Part shown: positions 8,411 to 17,744 of the stretch, piece by piece
Layout: every line of letters begins with the position of its first letter
How positions within the stretch are numbered: the first letter of the stretch is position 1
Assembly: GCF_003970675.1 (NCBI RefSeq)
Contig: NZ_CP034562.1
Coordinates: forward strand, 2,666,001-2,730,000
From: Flammeovirga pectinis
Lineage (GTDB): Bacteria; Bacteroidota; Bacteroidia; Cytophagales; Flammeovirgaceae
DNA length: 64,000 nt
Reading direction: 5' to 3'
Notes under the pieces: model-generated
Told to the model about the DNA's origin: nothing
The model's input: the letters and a program-made list of their open reading frames with translations, nothing else
Databases searched by the model: none
Position numbers and translations under genes: made by a program

Positions 8411-10891
8411 ATGAATTATACTGTAAAGGCAGGAGATACTCTTTATAAAATTGCTAGAGAAAATAACGTTACAACAAATGAACTCTTAGCTTTTAATGAT
8501 TGGGCTAGTGTACCATCACTCCAAATAGGCCAAGTTATACAAGTTGGGCAAGATATATCTAATGAAAATGAGGGCACATCAAAAACTGTCTATAAAGTAA
8601 AACAAGGTGATTCACTTTATGCAATAGGTAGAAAATATAATGCAAGTCCGGCTGCCATATTAACTGCAAATAATCTCACCAAAAATCAAGGTTTATATAT
8701 TGGTCAGATCTTAAAAATACCATCAGAATCAGTTACTACTCCTGAAGTAAAAGTACAAAATAACAGTAATTCATCCTCTGCACAAACACATACTGTAGAT
8801 AAACGTGAATCTCTTTATGGAATATCAAGAAAATACAATACTTCTCCTCAAGCAATACTTGCCGAAAATGGTTTCCCAGATAACACTCCAATTTATATAG
8901 GACAAGTTTTAAAGATTCCTGTTAAAGGAGAAGAAAAAACATCAATAGAAATCCCTACTCCAACTACAAATAATGGAGTAACTACAGTAAAAAAATCATC
9001 TGAAGTATATACCGTTCAACAGGGAGATACACTTTATAAAATATCATCTCTTTTTGGTATAAGCCCACAAAGATTATTAGAGTTAAATGGTTTCAATAGC
9101 ACTACTCCAATTCAAATTGGTCAAGAACTTATTGTAAAAAATGGTAGTGTTTCCTCATCTTCTACACCAACTATTCAGACTCCTAAACCAGAAGTTAAGA
9201 AAGTTGATACGAGAAGAGTTCATACAGTTGGTAAAGGAGAGTCTTTGTATGCCATTTCAAAAAAATACAATTCAACTCCTGCACTTATTTTAAACGCTAA
9301 TGGTTTAGCTATTGATGCTACTATATTTGTAGGTCAAAAGTTAAGAATACCAGAAGGACAAAAAGAGGTAGAAGAAACGCAAGCTCCAATTGTAAAATCA
9401 CAAGGGTATCAAGTATACACTGTTCAAACAGGTGATTATATTTCTAAAATTGCCACTAAATTTGGAGTAAGTCCTCAGTTATTAGTAGATACAAACCATC
9501 TACCGAATGGCAGAATACATGTAGGTCAACAATTAATGATTCCTTCAGAAAGTCTACAGCCGAAATCTGTTGGAGACACCAAAAATCTACAAGGCCGTTC
9601 TATTTATCAACTTACAAAAGTTGACGGTAAAGCTGCTTTATCTAGTGGAATTAAAAGTACTGTCGGTGCATCCTATAAAATGAATCCGACAGATATTACT
9701 GCTATTCAAAATAGATTGAGTCAGTTGGGGATTCTGAACAGTAATCATAACGAAAATGCAAACGCTATCGCTCAATCAAATGGTGGAGTAGTACCTGGTA
9801 GCCGCATACCAAAAACATTAGGAGCAATAAAAGAATTACAAAATAAATACAGATTAAACTGGTGGGTAGAAAGTGCGACAAGAGCAGAAATGTTGGGCAC
9901 AAATAAATTCACTTATGGAGTAATCGAAAATAATGACATTACATTCAAATTCTTAAGAGAGTACACAAAATATACTTTAAAATTCCCACACCCAATTACT
10001 GGAGAAACCAAAGTGGCAGAATTTAAAAACTTTGTCCGTAGTGGATATAATCAATATTATGATGGCGTGGGCTATATTGGTAAATCCCTTCCTTCTGCAG
10101 TTCCATTAAAAGTATATACTGATGTTGGACTTTCTACAACGTTGGCATCTGCAATGCAAGTAGTCTCTAGTCATGAGGGGAATTTTGACGCTATAAATAG
10201 TTATGATAAAGCCTTTTTCTCTTATGGATTTATCCAATTTGCAGGGGGAGGTAGAGGATTAGCTCCCGTTATTGCAAGAATGAAAGTTAGCCAGCCTGCA
10301 TTATTTAAATCAATTTTTCAAAATGTAGGTATTGATGTCACTTATACTACTAGAAATAATGATATACACCAAGGTGAATTAATTATTGATTTCCCTGGAA
10401 AAGGCAAGTTAAAAGGAATTGAGGCTGAGAAAGCACTTAGAGGAGACCACCAATTATATGGACCATTTATTAGAGCAGCTTTCCACCCTGATCTTGTAAA
10501 AGCACAAATTGAACAAGCTGTAAAAGCCTATGCTAAACCTGCTTTAGGAATAAAATTAGCAATTAATACAGGGAGCTTTTCACAGTCATTACCTATTACA
10601 GACATAATTAACTCTGCAATGGGCTTAGGCTTTGCAATTGATATGACTGTTAATAAATGGATTGTAAAAACTGGGCAAATGTTCTCTGATGCAATAAATA
10701 CTATTGCTCGAAAAAGAGGATTACATAGTTATGATCAGCTCACTAGAATTGATGAAAAAGAAGTAATTCAAGAAATCGTAAACAAAGAAGGCGGAGCAGA
10801 TAAAAGAGTTGCAGATAGAGGATCGAGTATGTTACATAGCAATCTTAGTTCTGCAAAAAGTCCAAATAAAGGGCAAGGTTTGATTGCCTAA
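8411..10891 (+). CDS. Six-LysM protein with lysozyme-like C-terminal domain
   Basis: 826 aa. Six LysM peptidoglycan-binding repeats lie at about 2-46, 59-104, 126-170, 198-242, 269-314 and 335-378, each with the (H/Y)TV..GDTLY.I pattern and an IGQ.L.IP end. A peptidoglycan-binding-1-like helical stretch follows (about 425-485: AIQNRLSQLG...AIKELQNKY). The C-terminal part has VVSSHEGNFDAINS with E589 and then SYGFIQFAGGGRG (604-616), arranged like the catalytic Glu and following motif of lysozyme-fold muramidases. An upstream stop at 8384 fixes ATG 8411 as the start, so there is no signal peptide. That is odd for a wall hydrolase and suggests export by a non-Sec route or lysis. Catalysis is inferred. 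Confidence 0.75.
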   Translation: MNYTVKAGDTLYKIARENNVTTNELLAFNDWASVPSLQIGQVIQVGQDISNENEGTSKTVYKVKQGDSLYAIGRKYNASPAAILTANNLTKNQGLYIGQILKIPSESVTTPEVKVQNNSNSSSAQTHTVDKRESLYGISRKYNTSPQAILAENGFPDNTPIYIGQVLKIPVKGEEKTSIEIPTPTTNNGVTTVKKSSEVYTVQQGDTLYKISSLFGISPQRLLELNGFNSTTPIQIGQELIVKNGSVSSSSTPTIQTPKPEVKKVDTRRVHTVGKGESLYAISKKYNSTPALILNANGLAIDATIFVGQKLRIPEGQKEVEETQAPIVKSQGYQVYTVQTGDYISKIATKFGVSPQLLVDTNHLPNGRIHVGQQLMIPSESLQPKSVGDTKNLQGRSIYQLTKVDGKAALSSGIKSTVGASYKMNPTDITAIQNRLSQLGILNSNHNENANAIAQSNGGVVPGSRIPKTLGAIKELQNKYRLNWWVESATRAEMLGTNKFTYGVIENNDITFKFLREYTKYTLKFPHPITGETKVAEFKNFVRSGYNQYYDGVGYIGKSLPSAVPLKVYTDVGLSTTLASAMQVVSSHEGNFDAINSYDKAFFSYGFIQFAGGGRGLAPVIARMKVSQPALFKSIFQNVGIDVTYTTRNNDIHQGELIIDFPGKGKLKGIEAEKALRGDHQLYGPFIRAAFHPDLVKAQIEQAVKAYAKPALGIKLAINTGSFSQSLPITDIINSAMGLGFAIDMTVNKWIVKTGQMFSDAINTIARKRGLHSYDQLTRIDEKEVIQEIVNKEGGADKRVADRGSSMLHSNLSSAKSPNKGQGLIA

Positions 10892-10913
10892 ACTTAATTA
10901 TTGAACTTATTAA

Positions 10914-10958
10914 AGAAGTATGTTTTCGGAAGAAGCCGAATTCGTACTTCTTTTTTTT
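10914..10958 (+). terminator. Intrinsic terminator after the LysM gene
   Basis: Imperfect stem AGAAGTATG...TTCGG / CCGAA...CGTACTTCT followed by eight or more T (10951-10958), 23 bases after the LysM stop codon. Confidence 0.8.
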
Positions 10959-11058
10959 GTGAACTTTCAAGATTTTACGAGATTCGTACAATATTTTAAG
11001 TATTTAGCAAGTATTCCATTTGCATTTAAACAATCTTGTCCATAAATTATTTATAACT

Positions 11059-11367
11059 ATGAAGATCGATAATCCGATTAGCATTACAGATCAAGCGGCA
11101 GAAGAAGTCAAAAATATTTTAAGCCAAAAGAAAGTACCTGAAGGTTATTCATTACGTATTGGTATTAAAGGCGGAGGAGGTTGCGGAGGAGCAGCTTTTT
11201 CATTAGGCTTTGATACTAAAAAAGAAACAGATATTGAGTATATTACTAAAGATATACCTGTTTTAATAGATAAACGACAGATGCTATTTCTTATTGACTT
11301 AGAAGTAGATTTTGAGGACAGAAGAGACGAACGCGGATTTGTATTCAACAAAGTCACTGCTCAGTAA
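11059..11367 (+). CDS. HesB/IscA-like protein lacking the C-terminal CxC
   Basis: 102 aa from ATG 11059 (MKIDNPISITDQAAEEV). It shows the HesB/IscA fold pattern: an N-terminal helix, LRIGIKGGGGCGGAAFSLGF with one conserved cysteine, then IPVLIDKRQMLFLIDLEVDF. A-type carriers for Fe-S clusters normally end in CGCG near residue 100; here that place reads DRRDERGFVFN. Two of the three ligand cysteines are thus missing, so normal cluster transfer is doubtful. It may be a diverged regulator or a cluster-independent relative. It precedes the S41 protease by 23 bases and is probably co-transcribed with it. Confidence 0.8.
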   Translation: MKIDNPISITDQAAEEVKNILSQKKVPEGYSLRIGIKGGGGCGGAAFSLGFDTKKETDIEYITKDIPVLIDKRQMLFLIDLEVDFEDRRDERGFVFNKVTAQ

Positions 11368-11390
11368 TATTTTAGCACTCAACTCATAAC

Positions 11391-13061
11391 ATGACAGAAC
11401 CTAAATCAACAAAAAAAGATAACTTATTAGAATTAAAAGCATGGATTCCATTGGTAATTGGCGTGTCTATTGGCATTGGTGTAATTATCGGAACACACTT
11501 GCGTTCTCCAAGCGTATCATCTAAACGTTTGGCAGTAGATTCTAATGCAACAAAGTTTGAAAAGCTTCTTAATTATGTTGATAAATATTATGTTGATAGT
11601 GTAGATATTAATGATCTTACACAAAAAGCTATCGATCATGTTCTTGATGATTTAGATCCACATACTATATATGTCCCTCCAACAGAGGCAGATGCTATGG
11701 CTTCTAGATTAGAAGATGGTTTTGAAGGTGTTGGTATAGAATTTAGAGTAATTGATGATACGCTTAAGGTTGTTTCTGTTATGAAAGGTGGACCATCAAT
11801 TAAAACTGGAATTCGTGCTGGAGATAAAATAATTACTGTGAACGGTGATACAATTGCAGGAAAACTGATTACTAACTCAGAAATTGTCAAAAAATTAAGA
11901 GGTAAAAAAGGTACAACTGTCGATGTTGGTATCAGAAGAAAAAAAGAAAACGATTTATTAGCCTTTTCAATTACGAGAGGGAAAGTACCTACTCCATCTG
12001 TTGAGTCTGCTTATATGTTAGATGAAGAAACAGGTTACATTAAAATTTCTAAGTTTGGAACAAAAACTTACGAAGAATTTCATAATGCACTCCTTAATTT
12101 AAAATCTGATGGGATGTATAATCTTGTACTTGATTTAAGAGACAATGGAGGTGGTTTTTTAGGGCAGGCTGTAAAAATTGCAGATGACCTTCTTCCTAAA
12201 AATGATCTAATAGTTTACACAGAAGGAAAGGGAAAAGAATTTACCGAAAAAGAATTTAGTGTTAGAAGACCAGACTTTAATGGGCCTATCATTGTTTTGG
12301 TAAACGAAAGAAGCGCTTCTGCTTCAGAAATTGTAACAGGTGCATTACAAGACCATGATAGAGCGGTAATTGTTGGAAGAAGAACGTACGGTAAAGGCCT
12401 AGTACAACGCCAAATTAGACTTAAAGATAATTCTCTTTTACGCTTAACAATATCTAGATATTATACGCCTAGTGGTAGAAGTATTCAGAAACCATACGGA
12501 GAAGGAATTTCTTATGATGATGATATAAACCAACGTTATAAAAGTGGAGAACTTTTTAATAAAGACAGTATTAAATTAGACAAAATGCCCCAGTTTAAAA
12601 CTGATGCAGACAGAATAGTTTATGGAGGTGGAGGTATTATTCCTGATAATTTCGTCCCTCTTGATACAACTTCAATGGGTATCTATTATTATACTTTGGA
12701 GCATACAGACATGCTAAGAGATTTTGCATTAGACTATGCAAGTGATAGATATATAACCTTACAAGAAGAAGGGTTGGACAGCTTTATAAATAGTTTTGAT
12801 AAAGATGCCAATATAATTCCAGCACTAGAGAAATTTAGTGTTGAAAATGGAATCACAAAACGTAGAAAAAAGCATAACGATCAAATTATAAATAATTACC
12901 TTACTCATAGAGTCAAGGTTTTGATAGCTAGAGCAATGTGGGGAGATGAAGGGTATTATAAAGTTGTGAATACTAAAGACCCTATGATTAAAGAAGCTAA
13001 ATCTTTAATAGAAAAAGGCCTAGCTACACAAGATACAATTCAAAAGAAAACTGAAGGATAA
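11391..13061 (+). CDS. S41 family C-terminal processing peptidase
   Basis: 556-aa serine protease of the CtpA/Prc type, which trims C-termini of envelope proteins. An N-terminal membrane anchor (residues 17-35) places the protease in the periplasm. A PDZ domain spans about 100-190 (FEGVGIEF, GIRAGDKIITVNGD). The catalytic core has DLRDNGGG (248-254), ERSASASEI with nucleophile S310 and TYGKGLVQ with general base K335; the 25-residue Ser-Lys spacing is that of Prc. A roughly 110-residue C-terminal extension follows. The gene sits 32 bases before the FIST gene and may share its transcript. Confidence 0.93.
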   Translation: MTEPKSTKKDNLLELKAWIPLVIGVSIGIGVIIGTHLRSPSVSSKRLAVDSNATKFEKLLNYVDKYYVDSVDINDLTQKAIDHVLDDLDPHTIYVPPTEADAMASRLEDGFEGVGIEFRVIDDTLKVVSVMKGGPSIKTGIRAGDKIITVNGDTIAGKLITNSEIVKKLRGKKGTTVDVGIRRKKENDLLAFSITRGKVPTPSVESAYMLDEETGYIKISKFGTKTYEEFHNALLNLKSDGMYNLVLDLRDNGGGFLGQAVKIADDLLPKNDLIVYTEGKGKEFTEKEFSVRRPDFNGPIIVLVNERSASASEIVTGALQDHDRAVIVGRRTYGKGLVQRQIRLKDNSLLRLTISRYYTPSGRSIQKPYGEGISYDDDINQRYKSGELFNKDSIKLDKMPQFKTDADRIVYGGGGIIPDNFVPLDTTSMGIYYYTLEHTDMLRDFALDYASDRYITLQEEGLDSFINSFDKDANIIPALEKFSVENGITKRRKKHNDQIINNYLTHRVKVLIARAMWGDEGYYKVVNTKDPMIKEAKSLIEKGLATQDTIQKKTEG

Positions 13062-13093
13062 ATAACTTTCGATTATTCATAAAAAAATATTAA

Positions 13094-14200
13094 ATGTTAT
13101 TTTTAGAAACTAATGCTAGTTCTATACTATCTACACTAAAAGAAGATCATAACGATAAAGACCTGTACATTTTTTTAGTTTCTGAAGCATCAGCTGAATT
13201 AATACCACAGCTTATATCTCTTTTTAATCAAAACAATATGACTTGTTTTGGAGGTGTATTTCCCTCATTAATTTCAGGAACTGAGAGAATAAACCAAGGT
13301 TTAATCGTAAAAAAATATACTTTAGTAGATGGACCTTATATTGTTAAGAATGACAACAAATTAAAATATGAGTCAATTTCTAATACAGCAAAAAGTTGCT
13401 TTCTATTTATTGACGGATTATCAGAAAAAATTGTTAGTATTATAGAAAATATTTACAACCAACTCGGTAGTAAATATGATTATTTTGGTGGAGGTTGTGG
13501 AACTATTCCTTTAAAAAAAGCACCTTCAGTATTTACAAATCAAGGTTTTTTTAGCGATTGTGCTATTCTCTGTTTTGTAGAAGAAGATTTTAATTTAGGT
13601 ATAAAACATGGTTGGGAAAGAGCGTACGGTCCGATAATCGCGACTAAAACAGAAAATAAATATATAGAAGAGTTTAATTGGGAAACTGCCTCAGATTTCT
13701 ATAAAAACATACTTGAGGAACTTACAGGAGAAAAAGTAGACAGTGAAAATTTTTTCCCACTTGCACAAGCTCACCCAATAGGAATTTCGAAAGAAGGGCA
13801 AGAAGATATAATTCGAGATCCAATTGAGATTTCAAAAAATGGTGCCGTAAAGTTCCCTTGCCATGTTTTAGAAAATTCTGTATTGTATCTTATGAAGTCG
13901 AGTACAAAACAGATTATTAACTCTGCGAAAGAAGCTACTCAAATTGCTATTTCAAATGTTCATTTAGATCAAAAAATTGATCCCTTTATTATAGACTGTT
14001 TCTCTAGAGCATCGTTCTTAGGTAATAAATATAATGAGCCTTTAAAGCAAACTAAAGAGCTTTTAGTAGAAGATATTACAGATATAAAATTAGAAGGAGC
14101 TTTATCTTTAGGAGAAATTTCTTCTTATGAAAACGGCCAATACATAGAATTTTTCAATAAAACATTTGTCATCAATGCTATCTCAAAATTCAAAAAATGA
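13094..14200 (+). CDS. FIST domain sensory protein
   Basis: 368 aa with the FIST N domain (about 20-195, including FDYFGGGCG-like Gly-rich YDYFGGGCGTIPL at about 134) and the FIST C domain (about 215-350, LAQAHPIG and LFSRASFLG-type motifs such as DCFSRASFLGNKYNE). FIST domains are intracellular ligand sensors, proposed to bind amino acids or other small molecules, and are usually linked to signalling outputs. There is no signal peptide. The 3' end overlaps the downstream hybrid kinase start by 26 bases, so it is most likely the input partner of that kinase, translated by coupling. Confidence 0.85.
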   Translation: MLFLETNASSILSTLKEDHNDKDLYIFLVSEASAELIPQLISLFNQNNMTCFGGVFPSLISGTERINQGLIVKKYTLVDGPYIVKNDNKLKYESISNTAKSCFLFIDGLSEKIVSIIENIYNQLGSKYDYFGGGCGTIPLKKAPSVFTNQGFFSDCAILCFVEEDFNLGIKHGWERAYGPIIATKTENKYIEEFNWETASDFYKNILEELTGEKVDSENFFPLAQAHPIGISKEGQEDIIRDPIEISKNGAVKFPCHVLENSVLYLMKSSTKQIINSAKEATQIAISNVHLDQKIDPFIIDCFSRASFLGNKYNEPLKQTKELLVEDITDIKLEGALSLGEISSYENGQYIEFFNKTFVINAISKFKK

Positions 14201-16223
14201 TGTTCTACAAGATATGATTCTCTTGTATGAACTGGCTTTGCAAACAGGGAAGACTATTGATTTTAAACAAAATATTGAAAACTTCCTAAAGTTATTAATC
14301 AGTAGAAAGAGCCTTTCTTCTGCTAATATCTGGTTAAAAGGGTTAACTATAAAAGAAGCTTCTATTAGCTTACTACCCTCTTACATAGAAGCCGATGATT
14401 GGGTCCGCACTATACAATTCCCAATTAAGGATATTAATAAAAAGCAGACTGAATTTGTAGAACATTTTATTAATAGAGCACAAGGAGAAGAGGTTAAATC
14501 ATTTTCTGTTAAGCAAGAATATTTAATCAATAACACTAATACTGTTAAAGAAGGAACATACCTACTTTACCAACTCGATAATTTTGGTTGCATGATGTTA
14601 TACTCTTGCGTAATAGATGATACAAGAATTGGAGATAGAGCAACTAAGAAACTGAGAGTTGTATTCGATAGGTTTAAGGTTTCTGTAATTGCATCTTTAA
14701 ATCAGTTAAAATTAGAAAATGAGGTAAATAAAACGAAAGCCATGAGTGATGAAATCATGATGCTTTCTAAATTTCCACTTCAAAGCCCCTACCCTGTTCT
14801 TCGTTTTACAGATAATGTAGAACTTCTGTTTTTAAACTCTGCAGCAGAAAAAATTGCAGATCATTTTAAAGAATTACAATGGGTATATTCCAAAATGTTT
14901 AGTGAATCTCTAAGCACTAATTCTATTAAAGTTTATGAGCAAGTAATTGAGGGTAGATATTATACTTTAACCGTAAAACCAATACCGGAGTATGGATATG
15001 TAAACATCTACGGTATGGATATTACTATCAGAAAAAGTATTGAAAATAAATTAAAAGAAGAAAAAGAAAAGGCGGAGAAATTAGCAGAGGTTAAGATGGA
15101 ATTTCTATCTACCATGAGCCACGAAATTAGAACGCCAATGAACTCTATTATTGGTTCTATTAATTTATTAATTGATACTGCTTTAGATACCTATCAATCT
15201 AAGAAATTAGAAATGATGCGTTTTGCTGCCGATAACTTACTACGTCTAATTAATGAAATACTTGATTTTAATAAGTTAGAAGCACACAAGGTCAATTTAG
15301 AAAAAATTCGTTTTTCTCTTCCAGAGACTCTTGAAAATATATTCTCTATGCATTCTGACAATGCAGAGCAAAAAAATATTGCATTTGATTTAATATTTAA
15401 CAAAACCCCAATTAATTTTATTATTGGTGATCCTACTCGTTTATCACAGATACTTCTAAATCTATTATCTAATGCAATAAAATTTACAGAAAAAGGAGGG
15501 GTTGAACTTTCTGTTCAAAGCACATTTAATAACCAGAAAACAATTGTCTATCAATTTATTATTAAAGATAGCGGCATAGGTATTTCTGATGATAGGATAA
15601 GTGCAATATTTGAAGCTTTTACACAAGCAGACAATAGCACTACTAGAAAGTTTGGAGGAACTGGACTTGGGTTAAGTATTACAAAAAAACTCGTTGATTT
15701 ATTAGAAGGTAGCATGGAAGTAAATAGTAAGGTTGGTAAAGGAACTGAATTTATAGTAACAATACCTTTTGATATTGCTGCTGACCAAGAAAGTATTACA
15801 AAAAAGAAAGCTGAATTGAATGAGATTTCAGGTAATCTAAAAGATAAGAAAGTACTACTCGTAGATGATAATGAGTTCAATATATTGATTGCAAAAGAGT
15901 TTTTAGGAAGATGGGAAGCAGAAACCATTGTTGCTAAAAACGGACAAGAAGCCATTGAAGCTTTAACAACTGGAGCATTAGATTTTGATATAATTCTTAT
16001 GGATCTTCAGATGCCAATAATGGATGGCTTTGAAGCAACTCTATTGTTACGAAATATGCAAAGTGAATACTTTCAAAATATCCCGATTATAGCATTAACA
16101 GCAGATGTTGCAAGCGATGAAATTAGAAACCTTAAGAGAAAAGGTTTTAATGATTTTGCCTCTAAACCTTTTGATCCAGATATACTTTTACAAAAACTAC
16201 TACAGCTAATTTATAAAAAGTGA
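14175..16223 (+). CDS. Hybrid sensor histidine kinase/response regulator
   Basis: 682 aa from ATG 14175 (MLSQNSKND), inside the FIST gene end; an in-frame TTG at 14166 is less likely. Order: an N-terminal region without membrane helices, possibly GAF-like (about 10-180); a PAS-like segment (about 200-285, GYVNIYGMDIT); a short coiled coil; HisKA with FLSTMSHEIRTPMN and phosphoacceptor H316; HATPase_c with the N-box LLNLLSNAIKFTE, DSGIGI and GGTGLGL; a receiver domain with D610 in ILMDLQMPIMDG and the Lys of SKPFDP. It is cytoplasmic, so it probably takes its signal from the FIST protein. No dedicated output regulator lies beside it. Confidence 0.92.
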   Translation: MLSQNSKNDVLQDMILLYELALQTGKTIDFKQNIENFLKLLISRKSLSSANIWLKGLTIKEASISLLPSYIEADDWVRTIQFPIKDINKKQTEFVEHFINRAQGEEVKSFSVKQEYLINNTNTVKEGTYLLYQLDNFGCMMLYSCVIDDTRIGDRATKKLRVVFDRFKVSVIASLNQLKLENEVNKTKAMSDEIMMLSKFPLQSPYPVLRFTDNVELLFLNSAAEKIADHFKELQWVYSKMFSESLSTNSIKVYEQVIEGRYYTLTVKPIPEYGYVNIYGMDITIRKSIENKLKEEKEKAEKLAEVKMEFLSTMSHEIRTPMNSIIGSINLLIDTALDTYQSKKLEMMRFAADNLLRLINEILDFNKLEAHKVNLEKIRFSLPETLENIFSMHSDNAEQKNIAFDLIFNKTPINFIIGDPTRLSQILLNLLSNAIKFTEKGGVELSVQSTFNNQKTIVYQFIIKDSGIGISDDRISAIFEAFTQADNSTTRKFGGTGLGLSITKKLVDLLEGSMEVNSKVGKGTEFIVTIPFDIAADQESITKKKAELNEISGNLKDKKVLLVDDNEFNILIAKEFLGRWEAETIVAKNGQEAIEALTTGALDFDIILMDLQMPIMDGFEATLLLRNMQSEYFQNIPIIALTADVASDEIRNLKRKGFNDFASKPFDPDILLQKLLQLIYKK

Positions 16224-16367
16224 TAATTTTGACTTAAAATATCATTGCAAATTACTTTATAATAAATATTGCTTTTACTTTTACATCTTAATAATTAAAA
16301 GCAGTTATTCCCTTAATGTAGTTATCTATTTTCCTTTGCTACTTAAGATTAAACAATAGGTAAGTCA

Positions 16368-17456
16368 ATGAAGACACAACAGCAAAAAATGCTAAGTAAT
16401 TTTAGTCCAACTAAGATTATTTTGCCAATTTTAGTAGGACTTGGTGTGTTAGTTTACATGATATCGTCAGATGATAGTATAAACTATGATGTGATTGTAG
16501 ACAATTTAAAAAACTTAAGCCTTTGGTGGGTATTCGCCTCGTTCTTAGTGTTATTTGGTAGAGACTTTGGCTACATGTATCGGATAAGAGAACTAACTGA
16601 TAAAAAGTTAAATTGGAATTCTAGCTTTTACGTTATCATGCTTTGGGAGTTTGCATCTGCTGTTACTCCATCTGTTGTTGGAGGAACTACATTGGCAGTC
16701 TTTATTATGAATAAAGAAAAGATTCCTTTCGGGAAAGCCCTCAGTTTTGTAATGCTCACTGCTGTTTTAGATAATCTCTTTTTTGTTACTGCTTCTTTAT
16801 TAGTTATAGCTTTATTTCCTGGTTCTATATTTCCTGCAAATAATTACTCTGCAGAAATTCTAGGGCTTACCCTTGGTTTAAAACAACTCTTTGCAATTAG
16901 TGTTACACTAATCCTTCTCTATACACTATTAATGGCATGGGGACTTTTTATTGGTCCAAAATCATTTAAAAAATTCCTCTGGTTTTTAACTTCAACTCGC
17001 TTTACAAAAAGATGGAGAAAGAGTGCCGTTAAAAGTGGTAATGAAATGATTCTAGCTGCTAATGAATTGAAAGGACATCCAAAAAGTTATTGGATAAAAG
17101 TTATTTCATCAACAGTGTTTATTTGGACTGCACGCTATGCAATGCTCAATTGCTTAATCAATGCGTTTTTACATATAGACCTTTTTACATTAACGTCTAC
17201 AGATATTCATAATCAATTCTTAATATTTGGTAGACAAATAGTTATGTGGATTGTAATGTTAGTATCTCCTACTCCGGGTAGTGCTGGAACAGCAGAATAC
17301 TTCTTTGGCGAGTTCTTTAAAGAATTTTTCTCTAATGGAGGTATTGTATTAGTTGTTGCTCTATTTTGGCGATTGTTCACCTATTATGCCTACCTATTAA
17401 TAGGCGTATTTATTTTACCGAGGTGGTTACAAAAAACCGCAACAAAAAAGAACTAA
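16368..17456 (+). CDS. Lysylphosphatidylglycerol synthase TM-region / flippase-like membrane protein
   Basis: 362-aa multi-pass membrane protein of the UPF0104/AglD-like group, homologous to the flippase half of MprF. About eight hydrophobic segments are visible. Family motifs include WWVFASFLVLFGRD, LWEFASAVTPSVVGG and, near the end, VSPTPGSAGTAEYFF. There is no aminoacyl-PG synthase domain, so it should move or modify a lipid rather than make lysyl-PG. The gene stands alone with 144 bases before it. A hairpin overlaps its stop codon. Confidence 0.87.
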   Translation: MKTQQQKMLSNFSPTKIILPILVGLGVLVYMISSDDSINYDVIVDNLKNLSLWWVFASFLVLFGRDFGYMYRIRELTDKKLNWNSSFYVIMLWEFASAVTPSVVGGTTLAVFIMNKEKIPFGKALSFVMLTAVLDNLFFVTASLLVIALFPGSIFPANNYSAEILGLTLGLKQLFAISVTLILLYTLLMAWGLFIGPKSFKKFLWFLTSTRFTKRWRKSAVKSGNEMILAANELKGHPKSYWIKVISSTVFIWTARYAMLNCLINAFLHIDLFTLTSTDIHNQFLIFGRQIVMWIVMLVSPTPGSAGTAEYFFGEFFKEFFSNGGIVLVVALFWRLFTYYAYLLIGVFILPRWLQKTATKKN

Positions 17457-17479
17457 GCTCTTTTTAAAACTTAGTTCTT
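17448..17479. terminator. Hairpin at the end of the flippase-like gene
   Basis: Perfect 10-bp stem AAGAACTAAG / CTTAGTTCTT enclosing the stop codon region. The plus strand lacks a long T-run after the stem, so termination strength is doubtful; the T-run is better on the minus strand. Confidence 0.45.
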
Positions 17480-17744
17480 GCTAATTAATAAGTAATTATT
17501 GATAATAGGTTGATAGGTTTAACAGGAAAGAATCTTTCTATTACAAATATCGTGTGTTCAATGTTTTTAGACAATTGCAAGTCGATAGTATCAATACATA
17601 TGTAACTTTTTCAAAGAAAATAAACGAAACAACTGATTATCAATCTATTTTATAAAAAATTTACAGTTATTTCATAAATAGATGCAAGTAAACTGCGTTT
17701 CCTAACTACATTCTTCCGAAATTTGCTGACCGAACTTGATACTT

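Noticed and set aside
15551-15955. 134-codon minus-strand frame inside the hybrid kinase
   Set aside because: Antisense to conserved HATPase and receiver coding sequence; Ser/Phe/Leu-rich shadow product.
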